A DNA stretch of 38,419 nucleotides from assembly GCA_030739735.1 (NCBI GenBank), contig JASLYQ010000025.1, positions 1-38,419 on the forward strand, read 5' to 3'. Under the pieces are notes generated by a model. That model was not told the origin of the DNA. It saw only the letters and a list, made by a program, of their open reading frames with translations, and did no database searches. The DNA is from Alphaproteobacteria bacterium. GTDB lineage: Bacteria; Pseudomonadota; Alphaproteobacteria; UBA7887. Below, in pieces: positions 17,417 to 25,546 of the stretch (positions are counted from its first letter, which is position 1; every line of letters starts with the position of its first letter). The position numbers were made by a program, and so were the translations under genes.

Positions 17417-17677
17417 GTGCGACCGCGCAGAAAAACTGGCACAGGCGCCGCAAGTTCGACACCTCGGACGCCGAGGCCGAAGGCGCCCAGCGCGGAGGAG
17501 GCGTGCGCGATCAAGCGGGTCTGGGGAGAGGCCCTCGGCACCGATGCACTCAAAGTGAACCCGCCACCCGGCCTTGACGAGTTCGAACTCAGCCCGCGGC
17601 GCCGTGTAGGGTACCGCCCTTGTCGCCACAGCGGCGATATGCATGATGCCGGGACATCCTCCCGCGAGGCTTCATGA
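17417..17677 (+). CDS. Small basic hypothetical protein
   Basis: An 86-residue frame starting at GTG 17417, with AAGGTGG six bases upstream, and ending in TGA that overlaps the next gene's start (ATGA at 17674). Both signals argue for translation. The first 25 residues are basic and Ser/Thr/Pro-rich (MRPRRKTGTGAASS). The middle looks structured (EEACAIKRVWGEALGTDALK) with high GC at third positions. In the first third, the frame starting at ATG 17413 (MSATAQKNWHRRRKFDTSDA) looks equally coding, so a one-base frameshift is possible. I do not recognise the protein. Confidence 0.45.
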   Translation: MRPRRKTGTGAASSTPRTPRPKAPSAEEACAIKRVWGEALGTDALKVNPPPGLDEFELSPRRRVGYRPCRHSGDMHDAGTSSREAS

Positions 17678-18498
17678 TGCGCACCGCCCTCTTCGCCCTT
17701 GCCCTGATCTTGCACTCTGCCGTGGGCTCAGCGCAGGGCATGGAAAGTGGCGATGTGATCGTCGCCCGCGTCTGGGATGTGGAGATCATGCTCTCCGAGG
17801 TCATGACGGCGATCTATGCAACGCGGCCGGAAGAGCGCGCCAGCCAGCATCCCGAAGACCTCTACGACCAGACCCTCGAACGGCTTGTCGAGGGCGCGCT
17901 GACCTACCATGCGGCGCGCGAGGCGGGTTTGCGTGAAGACCCGAGCGTGCAGCGCCGTTTGCGCCTAATCGAGCGCCAGGTGCTGTCGGACGCCTATTTT
18001 CGACAGCAGCTGTCCGGACAGATCGACGCCGCACTGCTCGATGCCCGCTACGTCGCCTATGCCGCTGCCATGGCCGGGCGCAGGCAGTACCACGCGCACC
18101 ATATCCGCACTGCCAACGAGACTGCAGCGATAGAGGTCAAGGCGCGCATCGACAGTGGAGAGAGCTTCGCAGATGTCGCGCACAGCCTGAGCTATCCCGG
18201 GTCCAGCCGCGGCGGCGACCTCGGCTTCTTCGATGAGAACAGCATGGTGCCTGAGATCGTCTCAGTGGCCGCCGCCATGGCGGTTGGCAGCGTTTCCGAG
18301 CCCTTTCACAGCCAGTATGGCTGGCACCTGCTGAGCCTCGAAGCGGCGCGGCCAGCGCCAATCGCCAGCCGCGAAGAGATGCACGACCAGCTGGCCGAAG
18401 AGGCCTGGCAGGACATGCGCACCGCTGCGATCGAGAGCCTGCGCCAGGCCGCGCCGATTGCGCGCTTTGGCCGCAACGGCGAGCCACTGGTGGACTGA
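17674..18498 (+). CDS. Exported parvulin-type peptidyl-prolyl cis-trans isomerase
   Basis: Likely periplasmic folding factor of the SurA/PpiC/PrsA group. The 274-residue protein has a signal peptide (MMRTALFALALILHSAVGSA, cleavage near residue 20) and an N-terminal helical SurA-like region (residues 25-120). One parvulin domain follows (VKARIDSGESFADVAHSLSY; SSRGGDLGFFDENSMVPEI; VSEPFHSQYGWHLLSLEAAR). Parvulins catalyse cis-trans isomerisation of X-Pro bonds in outer-membrane and secreted proteins. The catalytic-domain motifs are normal. It is 3 bases from argJ and shares its transcript, an order met in several alphaproteobacteria. Confidence 0.9.
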   Translation: MMRTALFALALILHSAVGSAQGMESGDVIVARVWDVEIMLSEVMTAIYATRPEERASQHPEDLYDQTLERLVEGALTYHAAREAGLREDPSVQRRLRLIERQVLSDAYFRQQLSGQIDAALLDARYVAYAAAMAGRRQYHAHHIRTANETAAIEVKARIDSGESFADVAHSLSYPGSSRGGDLGFFDENSMVPEIVSVAAAMAVGSVSEPFHSQYGWHLLSLEAARPAPIASREEMHDQLAEEAWQDMRTAAIESLRQAAPIARFGRNGEPLVD

Positions 18499-18501
18499 GC
18501 C

Positions 18502-19734
18502 ATGGCAAGCGCCAGGTCGCCGCTCGCTCCGGACGCCTTCCCCGCCCTGCCGGCCATCGATGGCGTACGGCTCGGCGCCAGTGCCTGCGGCATCCGCTAC
18601 CGCGAGCGCACGGACCTGATGCTGGCGCTGTTCGATCCAGGCACTACGGTTGCCGGCGTGCTGACCCGCTCGCTGACAGCCTCTGCCGCGGTGCATTGGT
18701 GCCGCGATGCGCTGGCTGGCGGAGTGGCCCGGGCGCTGGTGGTCAATTCGGGCAATGCCAACGCCTTTACCGGCAGCGCGGGCGCGGACGCCATGCGACG
18801 CACGGTAGCCGTGGCGGCCAGGCTCGCAAACTGCGCCGGGTCCGAGGTCTTCGTCTCCTCCACCGGCGTCATCGGCGAGCCCCTGCCGGTGGAGAAGATT
18901 GAACAGGCCCTGCCGGCGCTAGCCAAGACGCTGGCGCCCGATGCGTGGCCGCGGGCGGCCGAGGCCATCATGACCACCGACACGTTCGCCAAGGGCGGCA
19001 CGCGTAGGTGCGAGATTGCGGGCCGGCCGGTGCAGCTAGTCGGCATCGCCAAGGGCTCGGGCATGATTGCGCCCGACATGGCAACGATGCTGTCCTATAT
19101 CGCCACCGACGCAGCGCTGCCCACGGAGTTGCTGCAGCGCCTTCTATCCTTGGCAGTCGATAAGTCCTTCAACGCCATCACCGTCGACAGCGATACTTCT
19201 ACCAGCGACACGGTGCTGTTGTTCGCCACGGGCAAGGTGACGACGCCCGAGCTCAGCGGAATCAGCGACCGCCGCCTGGTCGGCTTCCGTCGCGCTCTCG
19301 GCGCCCTTTGCCAGGATCTTGCACAACAGATCGTGCGCGACGGCGAAGGTGCGAGCAAGCTAGTCACGGTCCGCGTCAGCGGCGCCACAAGCCGCCCTGC
19401 AGCCAAGCGCATCGCCATGTCGATCGCCAACTCGCCGCTCGTCAAGACGGCCATCGCCGGCAGCGATCCCAATTGGGGCCGGATCGTCATGGCCATCGGC
19501 AAGGCTGGCGAGAAGGCCGAACGCGACGCCCTGCGAATAGCCATCGGCAACTTTCCCATCACCGAAGGCGGCACGGTACGGGCCGACTACGATGAGAGCC
19601 TGGTAGCGGAATACATGAAGGGTGACGAGATCGACATCGCTGTCGACGTGGGTGTGGGCCGCGGCCATGCGACGGTGTGGACCTGCGACCTGACACACGG
19701 CTATATCGAGATCAACGCTGACTATCGCTCATGA
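18502..19734 (+). CDS. argJ: Bifunctional ornithine acetyltransferase / N-acetylglutamate synthase ArgJ
   Basis: Transfers the acetyl group from N-acetylornithine to glutamate in cyclic arginine synthesis; some members also use acetyl-CoA. The 410-residue precursor has the self-cleavage site in GSGMIAPDMATMLSYIATDA. Cleavage is expected between Ala 194 and Thr 195, giving alpha and beta chains, with Thr 195 as nucleophile. Other family blocks are VVNSGNANAFTGSAGADAMR, VSSTGVIGEPLPVEKI and GSDPNWGRIVMAIGKAGEKA. The gene starts 3 bases after the parvulin and overlaps the next gene by 4 bases. Confidence 0.97.
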   Translation: MASARSPLAPDAFPALPAIDGVRLGASACGIRYRERTDLMLALFDPGTTVAGVLTRSLTASAAVHWCRDALAGGVARALVVNSGNANAFTGSAGADAMRRTVAVAARLANCAGSEVFVSSTGVIGEPLPVEKIEQALPALAKTLAPDAWPRAAEAIMTTDTFAKGGTRRCEIAGRPVQLVGIAKGSGMIAPDMATMLSYIATDAALPTELLQRLLSLAVDKSFNAITVDSDTSTSDTVLLFATGKVTTPELSGISDRRLVGFRRALGALCQDLAQQIVRDGEGASKLVTVRVSGATSRPAAKRIAMSIANSPLVKTAIAGSDPNWGRIVMAIGKAGEKAERDALRIAIGNFPITEGGTVRADYDESLVAEYMKGDEIDIAVDVGVGRGHATVWTCDLTHGYIEINADYRS

Positions 19735-20654
19735 GCTTCGCACCCATCGCCAGCGAGCGGCTCGACTTGCGGCCGCTGCTGGCGAGCGACGCGGCGGCGC
19801 TCTTCAGCTTGCTCGACGATCACGAGATTGCACGCCAGACCCCGAACCTGCCGTGCCCCTATGGCTACGACATGGCCGTTCGCTGGATCGCCGAGTCGCG
19901 CCCAAGCCTCTATGCTGGCGAGGAGTTCCTTTTTGGCGCCTTCACCCGCACGCACGCCAGCCTGGCGGCGGTGGTCAAGCTGGCGCTTGACCCGGCCCTG
20001 CCAGAGGCGGAGATCGGCTACTGGGTCGATGCCCGCCACCGCCGCAGCGGCATCGCCGGTGAGGCGGTGCGCAAGGTAGCGGACTTCGCCTTTGCCACGC
20101 TCGGCCTGGCGCGGCTCAGCGCCGGCGTTCTCGACGGCAACCCGGCGAGCCTGCGCGTGCTGGCAAAGGCGGGCTTCCGCGAGACGCGGCGCGGCAAGAT
20201 CGGCGAGCGGGCTGCAAGCTTCCACACACTCGACGCGACGCCCGCCAAGGGCCTGCCTTTATACGTCGCAGCGGTCGCCATGATCGATGACTATGGCCGC
20301 GTCCTGATCGCCAAGCGCCCCGCGGGCAAGGCCATGGCGGGTCTGTGGGAGTTCCCCGGTGGCAAGGTTGAGCCCGGCGAGCGGCCACGCGCGGCGCTGG
20401 CGCGTGAGCTTTCGGAAGAGCTGGCGCTCGAAGCGACCCTTAGCGACCTTTGGCCCTTTGCCATGGCCAGCCATCGCTACCCCAAATTCCAACTGCTCAT
20501 GCCCCTGCTGCTTTGCCGGCGTTGGTCCGGCGCGCCGCAGCCACGCGAGGGCCAGGCCATCGCCTGGGCCACGGCGAATGCGCTGGCACGCTTTCCCATA
20601 CCGGCAGCGGATGCGCCGCTGGTCGAGGAGCTATCGCCCCTGCTTGCGCCCTGA
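19731..20654 (+). CDS. GNAT acetyltransferase - MutT (Nudix) fusion protein
   Basis: A 307-residue two-domain protein. Residues 1-170 form a RimJ/RimL-like GNAT domain (ERLDLRPLLASDAAALFSLL; IGYWVDARHRRSGIAGEAVR; LSAGVLDGNPASLRVLAKAG), which acetylates an unknown amine from acetyl-CoA. Residues 175-307 form a MutT-type Nudix domain with the full box GGKVEPGERPRAALARELSE followed by EL. It is expected to hydrolyse oxidised (d)NTPs such as 8-oxo-dGTP. The start overlaps the argJ stop (ATGA). Separate genes in many relatives appear joined here without a frameshift. How the two activities relate is not known. Confidence 0.92.
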   Translation: MSFAPIASERLDLRPLLASDAAALFSLLDDHEIARQTPNLPCPYGYDMAVRWIAESRPSLYAGEEFLFGAFTRTHASLAAVVKLALDPALPEAEIGYWVDARHRRSGIAGEAVRKVADFAFATLGLARLSAGVLDGNPASLRVLAKAGFRETRRGKIGERAASFHTLDATPAKGLPLYVAAVAMIDDYGRVLIAKRPAGKAMAGLWEFPGGKVEPGERPRAALARELSEELALEATLSDLWPFAMASHRYPKFQLLMPLLLCRRWSGAPQPREGQAIAWATANALARFPIPAADAPLVEELSPLLAP

Positions 20655-21512
20655 GCCGAGTGCGTCGGAAAGCGGTCTCTCGCCGCGCCCTGACGTGAGC
20701 GGGCGCGGTTGATCAAGGTTGGTTTTCCAAGCTGTCAGCGTCAGCAACTCGAAGCTTGCCGGCACCCGTCCCTCCGCATCGGCAAAGCGCTCCCGATATC
20801 GCGCCATGACCGCGCCCAGGCGCTGCCGCGTCAAGGGTAGGCGCGAGCGCCGCACAAGCACGTTGCTTTCTCCCATGCCACGCAGATCGTCGAGCAGGCG
20901 CAGCGGATCCTCATAGCTGACGATCACGGTCTCGGTGTCAACCACCGGCAGGGCGAGCCCGGCCCGCTGCAGCAGACCGCCCGCATCGCGGATGTCGACG
21001 AAAGGTGAGATGCGCCCGCCGATGCCGGTTTCAGCAAGCTCGGTCTCGTCGAAAACGCTGCGCAACTCGCCCAGAGTGCCACCGCCAAACAATGAAACCA
21101 GCAGCAAGCCATCGGACTTGAGGCACGCCGCCGCCTGGGCCAGAGCACCCGGAAGATCGTTGGCCCAGTGCAGCGTGAGAACACTGGCGACGAGATCGAA
21201 GGCGTCACGGCGGAACGGCAGTCGCTCCTCGTCGGCCGCGAGGCGAAGGCCAGAGGCCGCGCCCAGCATCGCCTCCGAGAGATCCGCCTGCACCAAATAT
21301 TCGACCAGGCCGGCCGGCAGGACGCGGGCCAGCGCGCCCGTATGGCAGCCGAGGTCAAGCCCGAGTCCAAAACTACGCCGCACCTCGCCAAGGCGCTCGG
21401 CGACGCGCGCCGCCGCTTCGGTAAAGAGAAAGTCGTGCGCCGCGAAGCCGGTGGCCGCCCGCTGCCGGTGCCGGCGCAACAGCGTCCGATCGAAAATCTC
21501 CGGCACACTCAT
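20631..21512 (-). CDS. Class I SAM-dependent methyltransferase, NDUFAF5/BioC-like
   Basis: The 293-residue protein starts MSVPEIFDRTLLRRHRQRAA, the typical N-terminus of the bacterial relatives of mitochondrial NDUFAF5. It then shows the SAM-binding motif GLDLGCHTGALARVLP, the acidic loop (VQADLSEAMLGAASGLRL), and motif DLVASVLTLHWANDLPGALA. The mitochondrial relative hydroxylates an arginine of complex I, while BioC methylates malonyl-ACP. Which applies here is unknown, but the N-terminus favours the NDUFAF5 type. Its 3' end overlaps the 3' end of the GNAT-MutT gene by 24 bases on the opposite strand. Confidence 0.88.
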   Translation of the reverse strand: MSVPEIFDRTLLRRHRQRAATGFAAHDFLFTEAAARVAERLGEVRRSFGLGLDLGCHTGALARVLPAGLVEYLVQADLSEAMLGAASGLRLAADEERLPFRRDAFDLVASVLTLHWANDLPGALAQAAACLKSDGLLLVSLFGGGTLGELRSVFDETELAETGIGGRISPFVDIRDAGGLLQRAGLALPVVDTETVIVSYEDPLRLLDDLRGMGESNVLVRRSRLPLTRQRLGAVMARYRERFADAEGRVPASFELLTLTAWKTNLDQPRPLTSGRGERPLSDALGSGRKQGR

Positions 21513-21543
21513 GCCGGTGTGAAACCGGTGTAGACTGCTCTGA

Positions 21544-21755
21544 TCATGAACGCGTTATACTCGCGACTGGGGGCGGAAGCGCAGCAATAGCCTTGAGCAA
21601 GGTCTTGCGGTTGGCAAGCGGCGCGACACCAAAATATTCGAGGTCGTCGTTGGCCAGGTCAGGCAGCAACTCACGCGTGATCCCGTGTCAACGAAAGCCT
21701 CGGTGAGCACGCCGAGGCTCAGTGAGTCGAGCCAGTCTACAACCTCAGTCAGCAC
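21544..21755 (-). pseudogene. Frameshifted SAM (sterile alpha motif) domain remnant
   Basis: Starting at GTG 21755, inside the last codons of the rhodanese gene, the frame reads VLTEVVDWLDSLSLGVLTEA. This is the first half of a SAM domain of the kind found at the ends of bacterial adenylate/guanylate cyclases. Just after it, near 21690, the similarity moves to the next frame: GITRELLPDLANDDLEYFGV and then APLANRKTLLKAIAALPPPV, ending at TGA 21544. A single missing or extra base would restore a domain of about 70 residues. It is either a decayed cyclase fragment, a broken stand-alone SAM protein, or a sequencing error. Confidence 0.7.
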
Positions 21756-22647
21756 CAATGCGACGCTCGACCGGGCGGGCCTCGTCCTGCGCCCAGTCGA
21801 TCATGGAGCCATCGTAAAGGCGGGCCTGTTCGTTGCCGAGCAATTCATGGGCGACAAACCAGTTTAGCGAGGCCATTTGGCCGGAGTTGCAGAAGGTGAT
21901 CAGCGGCGCCTTAGCCGACAGGCCTGTATTTTCACCGATGGCGGCCAGCACTTCGGCCGGCTGGAAGCGGCCGTCGGGTCTGGTCAGCCAAGTGATGGGC
22001 ACGTTCTCGGCACCGGGAAGCGTGCCACCGCGGGCGACAATGCGCGGTCGATTGATGCCAGCATATTGATCGGACAGGCGGCTGTCGATTAGCGCCGCCA
22101 CTCCGGGCGTGGCGACGTCGGCGGCATCAGCGACGAGATCAACACGCAGGCGGACCGCATAGCTTGCCCTCGGTGGCGGCATGAGTTCACCCTTTTCAAC
22201 CTTGCCGCCCGCCGCGCGATAGATGGAAAAGCCGCCATCGAGTAACGATACCACGTCATGGCCGGCCGCCTTGAAGGTCCAGTAGACGCGCGTCGCCAGC
22301 GTCATGGCGCCGGCGCTGCCGCCGGGTCCTACCACCACCACATGGTCGCTATTGCCGACGCCGAGACCACCAATCAGCGCTGCTAGATGCTCAGCATCTG
22401 GCAGCATGCCGACAACGCCGTTACGCTCGACACGCCATTCTAGGCTACCATAGGGCGCGTGCACTGCACAGGGCACGCGGCCCCGCTCCAGCGACCGTGT
22501 GCTTTCCCGCAGATCAAGCACCACCATACCGTCCTCGCAGGAACGGGCACCGAGCCAGGCCGCATCGACCAGAGGCTCAGCGCACGCCGGTGCAGCAAAA
22601 AGCAGGGCGCCAAGCCCCGCCAAGGTGAAAAGTCGGGAAATGACCAA
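21745..22647 (-). CDS. Exported two-domain rhodanese-type sulfurtransferase
   Basis: The 300-residue protein begins with a signal peptide (MVISRLFTLAGLGALLFAAP, cleaved near ACA-EP) and two tandem rhodanese domains. The first (MVVLDLRESTRSLERGRVPC; HVVVVGPGGSAGAMTLATRV) lacks an active-site Cys. The second (ALIDSRLSDQYAGINRPRIV; PGAENVPITWLTRP) carries the catalytic loop FCNSGQMAS with its Cys. It is probably periplasmic and related to thiosulfate or 3-mercaptopyruvate sulfurtransferases, acting on an unknown donor. It starts at TTG with a GAGTGAG ribosome-binding segment. A SAM-domain remnant overlaps its stop. Confidence 0.9.
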   Translation of the reverse strand: MVISRLFTLAGLGALLFAAPACAEPLVDAAWLGARSCEDGMVVLDLRESTRSLERGRVPCAVHAPYGSLEWRVERNGVVGMLPDAEHLAALIGGLGVGNSDHVVVVGPGGSAGAMTLATRVYWTFKAAGHDVVSLLDGGFSIYRAAGGKVEKGELMPPPRASYAVRLRVDLVADAADVATPGVAALIDSRLSDQYAGINRPRIVARGGTLPGAENVPITWLTRPDGRFQPAEVLAAIGENTGLSAKAPLITFCNSGQMASLNWFVAHELLGNEQARLYDGSMIDWAQDEARPVERRIGAD

Positions 22648-22757
22648 GTCTCACTCACTCGTTCGCGATCACTGTCATGGATTAGGCCGGCAAAGACAAT
22701 ACTATCATATTCCACTGGTGTAAGCTGTTACGGCGTGGGTGTGCAGGGAGGCGCGGT

Positions 22758-23040
22758 ATGACATCGGGACGGGCGGCGATCGGTACCAAGCTGGTCGAGT
22801 AGGTGGTTGCGCTGGCGCATAAGCGCCGCGAGGACGAGCGGACCAACAGACGGCGCTGACCATGCGTGTGGTGGGCAGCACCGGTAAGGTCGCGATCGCG
22901 GTCGAGGATGGGGCAGCAAGAACCAGATGATCATGGTGCACAACACCCAGCTACTATCGGACCTGTGGGCCAGGCGAGCTTCGACCTTGCCATGCTGGCC
23001 GGCTACCAATCGCCAGTTGCTTAACCTGATCACCAGCTGA
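22758..23040 (+). pseudogene. Decayed small gene of unknown family
   Basis: An ATG at 22758 has an excellent AGGGAGG upstream and opens MTSGRAAIGTKLVE, then meets TAG at 22800. Beyond it, coding-like pieces continue in changing frames: VVALAHKRREDERTNRRR, then LTMRVVGSTGKVAIAVEDG, SKNQMIMVHNTQLLSDL, GQASFDLAMLAGYQS and QLLNLITS, ending in TGA at 23038. Together they would make one protein of about 94 residues. One in-frame stop and about four frameshifts separate the pieces. I do not recognise the family. This many lesions point to true decay, not to sequencing error. Confidence 0.6.
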
Positions 23041-23044
23041 CGGC

Positions 23045-24322
23045 TTGACTGTCTTGACGAAGGCAAAGCCCCACTCGCGCCTCGCGGTTCCCACTTGGTG
23101 CCTGTTCGATTGGGCAAACTCACCGTTCCCAACGGTCGTGGTGACTTTCGTCTTCGCGGTCTACTTCCAGCAGGCCGTGGTCGGCGATACCGTGCGGGCA
23201 ACAGAGATGTGGGGCATTGCGTTGGCGATCAGCGCCCTCGGCGTGGCAATCCTTGGGCCTATCCTCGGCGCCGCCGTCGATGCCGGCATGCAACGCAAAC
23301 CCTGGCTGCTGGGTGCCACGGTCCTCATGGTGCTCACCTGCGCCGGACTTTGGTTTGCGACACCGGACCAAGACTCGATCTGGCTGGTGCTCACCCTTGT
23401 GGCCCTCGGCAATTTCGGCTTTGAACTCGGCATGGTATTTTATAATGCCATGCTACCTGTGCTGGCGGAGCGCGGTCGCCTGGGACGTATCTCGGGCTGG
23501 GCCTGGGCGCTCGGCTATGCCGGTGGGCTCGCTTGCCTGACAGTGGCGCTGTTTGTGCTGATCCGGGCCGAGCCACCACCCTTCGGCCTCGATTTGGCAG
23601 CGCAAGAGCCGGTACGTGCGGTGGCGCTGCTGGTGGCGCTATGGCTGATCCTATTCGGCTGGCCACTCTTTGTCTTCACCTCGGAAAACAGCGGCGAAGC
23701 CCTTCCGGTTGGCGCCGCGCTACGCGAAGGTATCGCTGCCCTTGTCGGCACCCTGCGCAACATCCGTAACCACGCCCAGATCGTCCGCTTTCTCCTTGCC
23801 CGCATGCTCTACATCGACGGACTCAACACGCTCTTCGCTTTTGGGGGCATCTATGCCGCCGGCTCATTCGGCATGAGTATGACCGAGGTACTGGAGTTTG
23901 GCATCGCACTCAATGTGACGGCCGGCCTTGGCGCCTTCGGGCTTGCCTGGGTCGACGATTGGATCGGCGCAAGGCGCACATTGATCCTGTCGCTCACGGC
24001 CCTTATCGGGACCGGCGCGGCCATCCTGCTGATCGAGGATAAGACTTGGTTCTGGGTACTAGGCTTGATCATCGGCGTCTTCATGGGGCCCACGCAGTCG
24101 GCTAGCCGCTCGTTGATGGCGCGCCTTTCTCCGCCTGACCTGACCACGGAGATGTTCGGCCTGTTTGCCCTGACCGGTAAGGCAACAGCCTTCCTCGGCC
24201 CATGGCTTGTCGGCATGATTACCCTTGCCGCAAACAGTCAGCGCATCGGCATGAGCGTCATACTTGTATTTCTCGTCCTCGGCCTCGCAATCCTGCTGGG
24301 TGTCCGCGAGCCGCGGGGGTGA
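23045..24322 (+). CDS. UMF1-family MFS transporter
   Basis: A 425-residue membrane protein with about 12 predicted membrane segments. It starts with the family signature CLFDWANSPFPTVVVTFVFA, typical of the UMF1/Atg22-like branch of the major facilitator superfamily. Other segments include GIALAISALGVAILGPILGA, LGNFGFELGMVFYNAMLPVL and FMGPTQSASRSLMARLSP, a conserved cytoplasmic loop. Substrates of this branch are poorly known; vacuolar Atg22 exports amino acids. The start is TTG at 23045 or 23054, just after the decayed gene. It lies 19 bases before the dehydratase gene and probably imports or exports a metabolite of that cluster. Confidence 0.88.
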   Translation: MTVLTKAKPHSRLAVPTWCLFDWANSPFPTVVVTFVFAVYFQQAVVGDTVRATEMWGIALAISALGVAILGPILGAAVDAGMQRKPWLLGATVLMVLTCAGLWFATPDQDSIWLVLTLVALGNFGFELGMVFYNAMLPVLAERGRLGRISGWAWALGYAGGLACLTVALFVLIRAEPPPFGLDLAAQEPVRAVALLVALWLILFGWPLFVFTSENSGEALPVGAALREGIAALVGTLRNIRNHAQIVRFLLARMLYIDGLNTLFAFGGIYAAGSFGMSMTEVLEFGIALNVTAGLGAFGLAWVDDWIGARRTLILSLTALIGTGAAILLIEDKTWFWVLGLIIGVFMGPTQSASRSLMARLSPPDLTTEMFGLFALTGKATAFLGPWLVGMITLAANSQRIGMSVILVFLVLGLAILLGVREPRG

Positions 24323-24341
24323 ACCGCTTAGGGAGACAAGC

Positions 24342-25544
24342 ATGAAAGTCAAAGACGTCAAGACCTTCGCGGTGGGAAATCCACCGCCGCATCATGGTGG
24401 GCCGGTTTGGGTCTTCGTGACGCTCACTACCGACACCGGCATCAAGGGGGTAGGAGAGGTCTACGGCGTACCATTCGATCCGCACGTGGTAGCAAAAATG
24501 ACTGAAGATGTCGCCGAGCAGCATATCGTCGGCGCCGATCCGTTCCAGATCGAGAAGCTCTGGCGTATCGTCTATTCGCGCGGCTATTTGCAGCGCCCGG
24601 ACGTTTCTCTTATGGGGGTAATGAGCGGCATCGAGATGGCGCTCTGGGATATCATCGGCAAGGCGCTCAACCAGCCAGTCTACAACCTATTGGGCGGGCT
24701 CACTCAGGAAACTCTGCGCTCCTACACCTATCTCTATGCCGACTCAGACACCCCCCCTGACAATCCGATGGCATTGACCGACGTGCATAACAACGCCGAG
24801 GTTGCAGCGGCACGCGCCGCGCACTACGTCTCGCTTGGCTTCACCACGGTCAAGTACGATCCCATCATGCCCATGTCCGCCTTCGATCCGCGCGAGCTCT
24901 CGATCGAGACGCTGGATAATGCGGAAGCCGTGACCGCCGCCTTACGCGATGCCGTGGGCAGCGGCGTGGATCTTCTTTTTGGCACCCATGGTCAGTGCAC
25001 CACGGCGTCAGCCATCCGCCTGGCCCAGCGCATCGAGCCCTACGAGCCACTCTGGTTCGAGGAGCCGGTGCCACCGGAAAATATCGACGAGATGGCGCGC
25101 GTCTGCCATTCGACCAGCGTACCCGTGGCAACCGGCGAGAGACTCACCACGAAATACGAGTTCGCACAATTGTTGGGTAAGCAAGCGGCGTCGATCCTGC
25201 AGCCCGCATTAGGGCGCGTCGGCGGCATTCTCGAAGCGAAGAAGATCGCCGGCATGGCAGAGGCCCATTACGTGCGTATTGCACCGCATCTCTATTGCGG
25301 GCCCATCGAGGCGGCGGCAAATATCCAGGTTGCCGCCTGCAGTTCCAATTTTCTTATCCAGGAGAGCATCGAGCGCTTCGACGGCTTCCATGCCACGATC
25401 TTGGAGCAACCCATCCAGTGGCAGGACGGCCACATCCTCCCGCCATGCGAGCCGGGTCTTGGCGTGGTACTCAACGAAGCCGTTGCCGAGGCGCACCCCT
25501 ATGAGGGTGGCTTGTTCCCGGAGATGGTGGACAGGCCACTTTAG
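24342..25544 (+). CDS. Mandelate racemase/muconate lactonizing enzyme family protein, galactonate dehydratase-like
   Basis: Enolase-superfamily enzyme of 400 residues with the N-terminal capping domain (residues 1-125, GVMSGIEMALWDIIGKAL) and a TIM barrel. Compared from memory with E. coli D-galactonate dehydratase, several residues match. These are Lys in FTTVKYD, Glu in PLWFEEPVPP, Glu in PVATGERLTT, His in VRIAPHLYCGP and Glu in FLIQESIERF. The first metal-ligand Asp appears as Gly in LLFGTHGQ, while the catalytic-type His beside it is kept. It probably dehydrates or epimerises a sugar acid or related hydroxy acid; the substrate is unknown. The ATG at 24342 has a GGGAG site. The next gene follows after 2 bases. 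Confidence 0.88.
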   Translation: MKVKDVKTFAVGNPPPHHGGPVWVFVTLTTDTGIKGVGEVYGVPFDPHVVAKMTEDVAEQHIVGADPFQIEKLWRIVYSRGYLQRPDVSLMGVMSGIEMALWDIIGKALNQPVYNLLGGLTQETLRSYTYLYADSDTPPDNPMALTDVHNNAEVAAARAAHYVSLGFTTVKYDPIMPMSAFDPRELSIETLDNAEAVTAALRDAVGSGVDLLFGTHGQCTTASAIRLAQRIEPYEPLWFEEPVPPENIDEMARVCHSTSVPVATGERLTTKYEFAQLLGKQAASILQPALGRVGGILEAKKIAGMAEAHYVRIAPHLYCGPIEAAANIQVAACSSNFLIQESIERFDGFHATILEQPIQWQDGHILPPCEPGLGVVLNEAVAEAHPYEGGLFPEMVDRPL

Positions 25545-25546
25545 CG

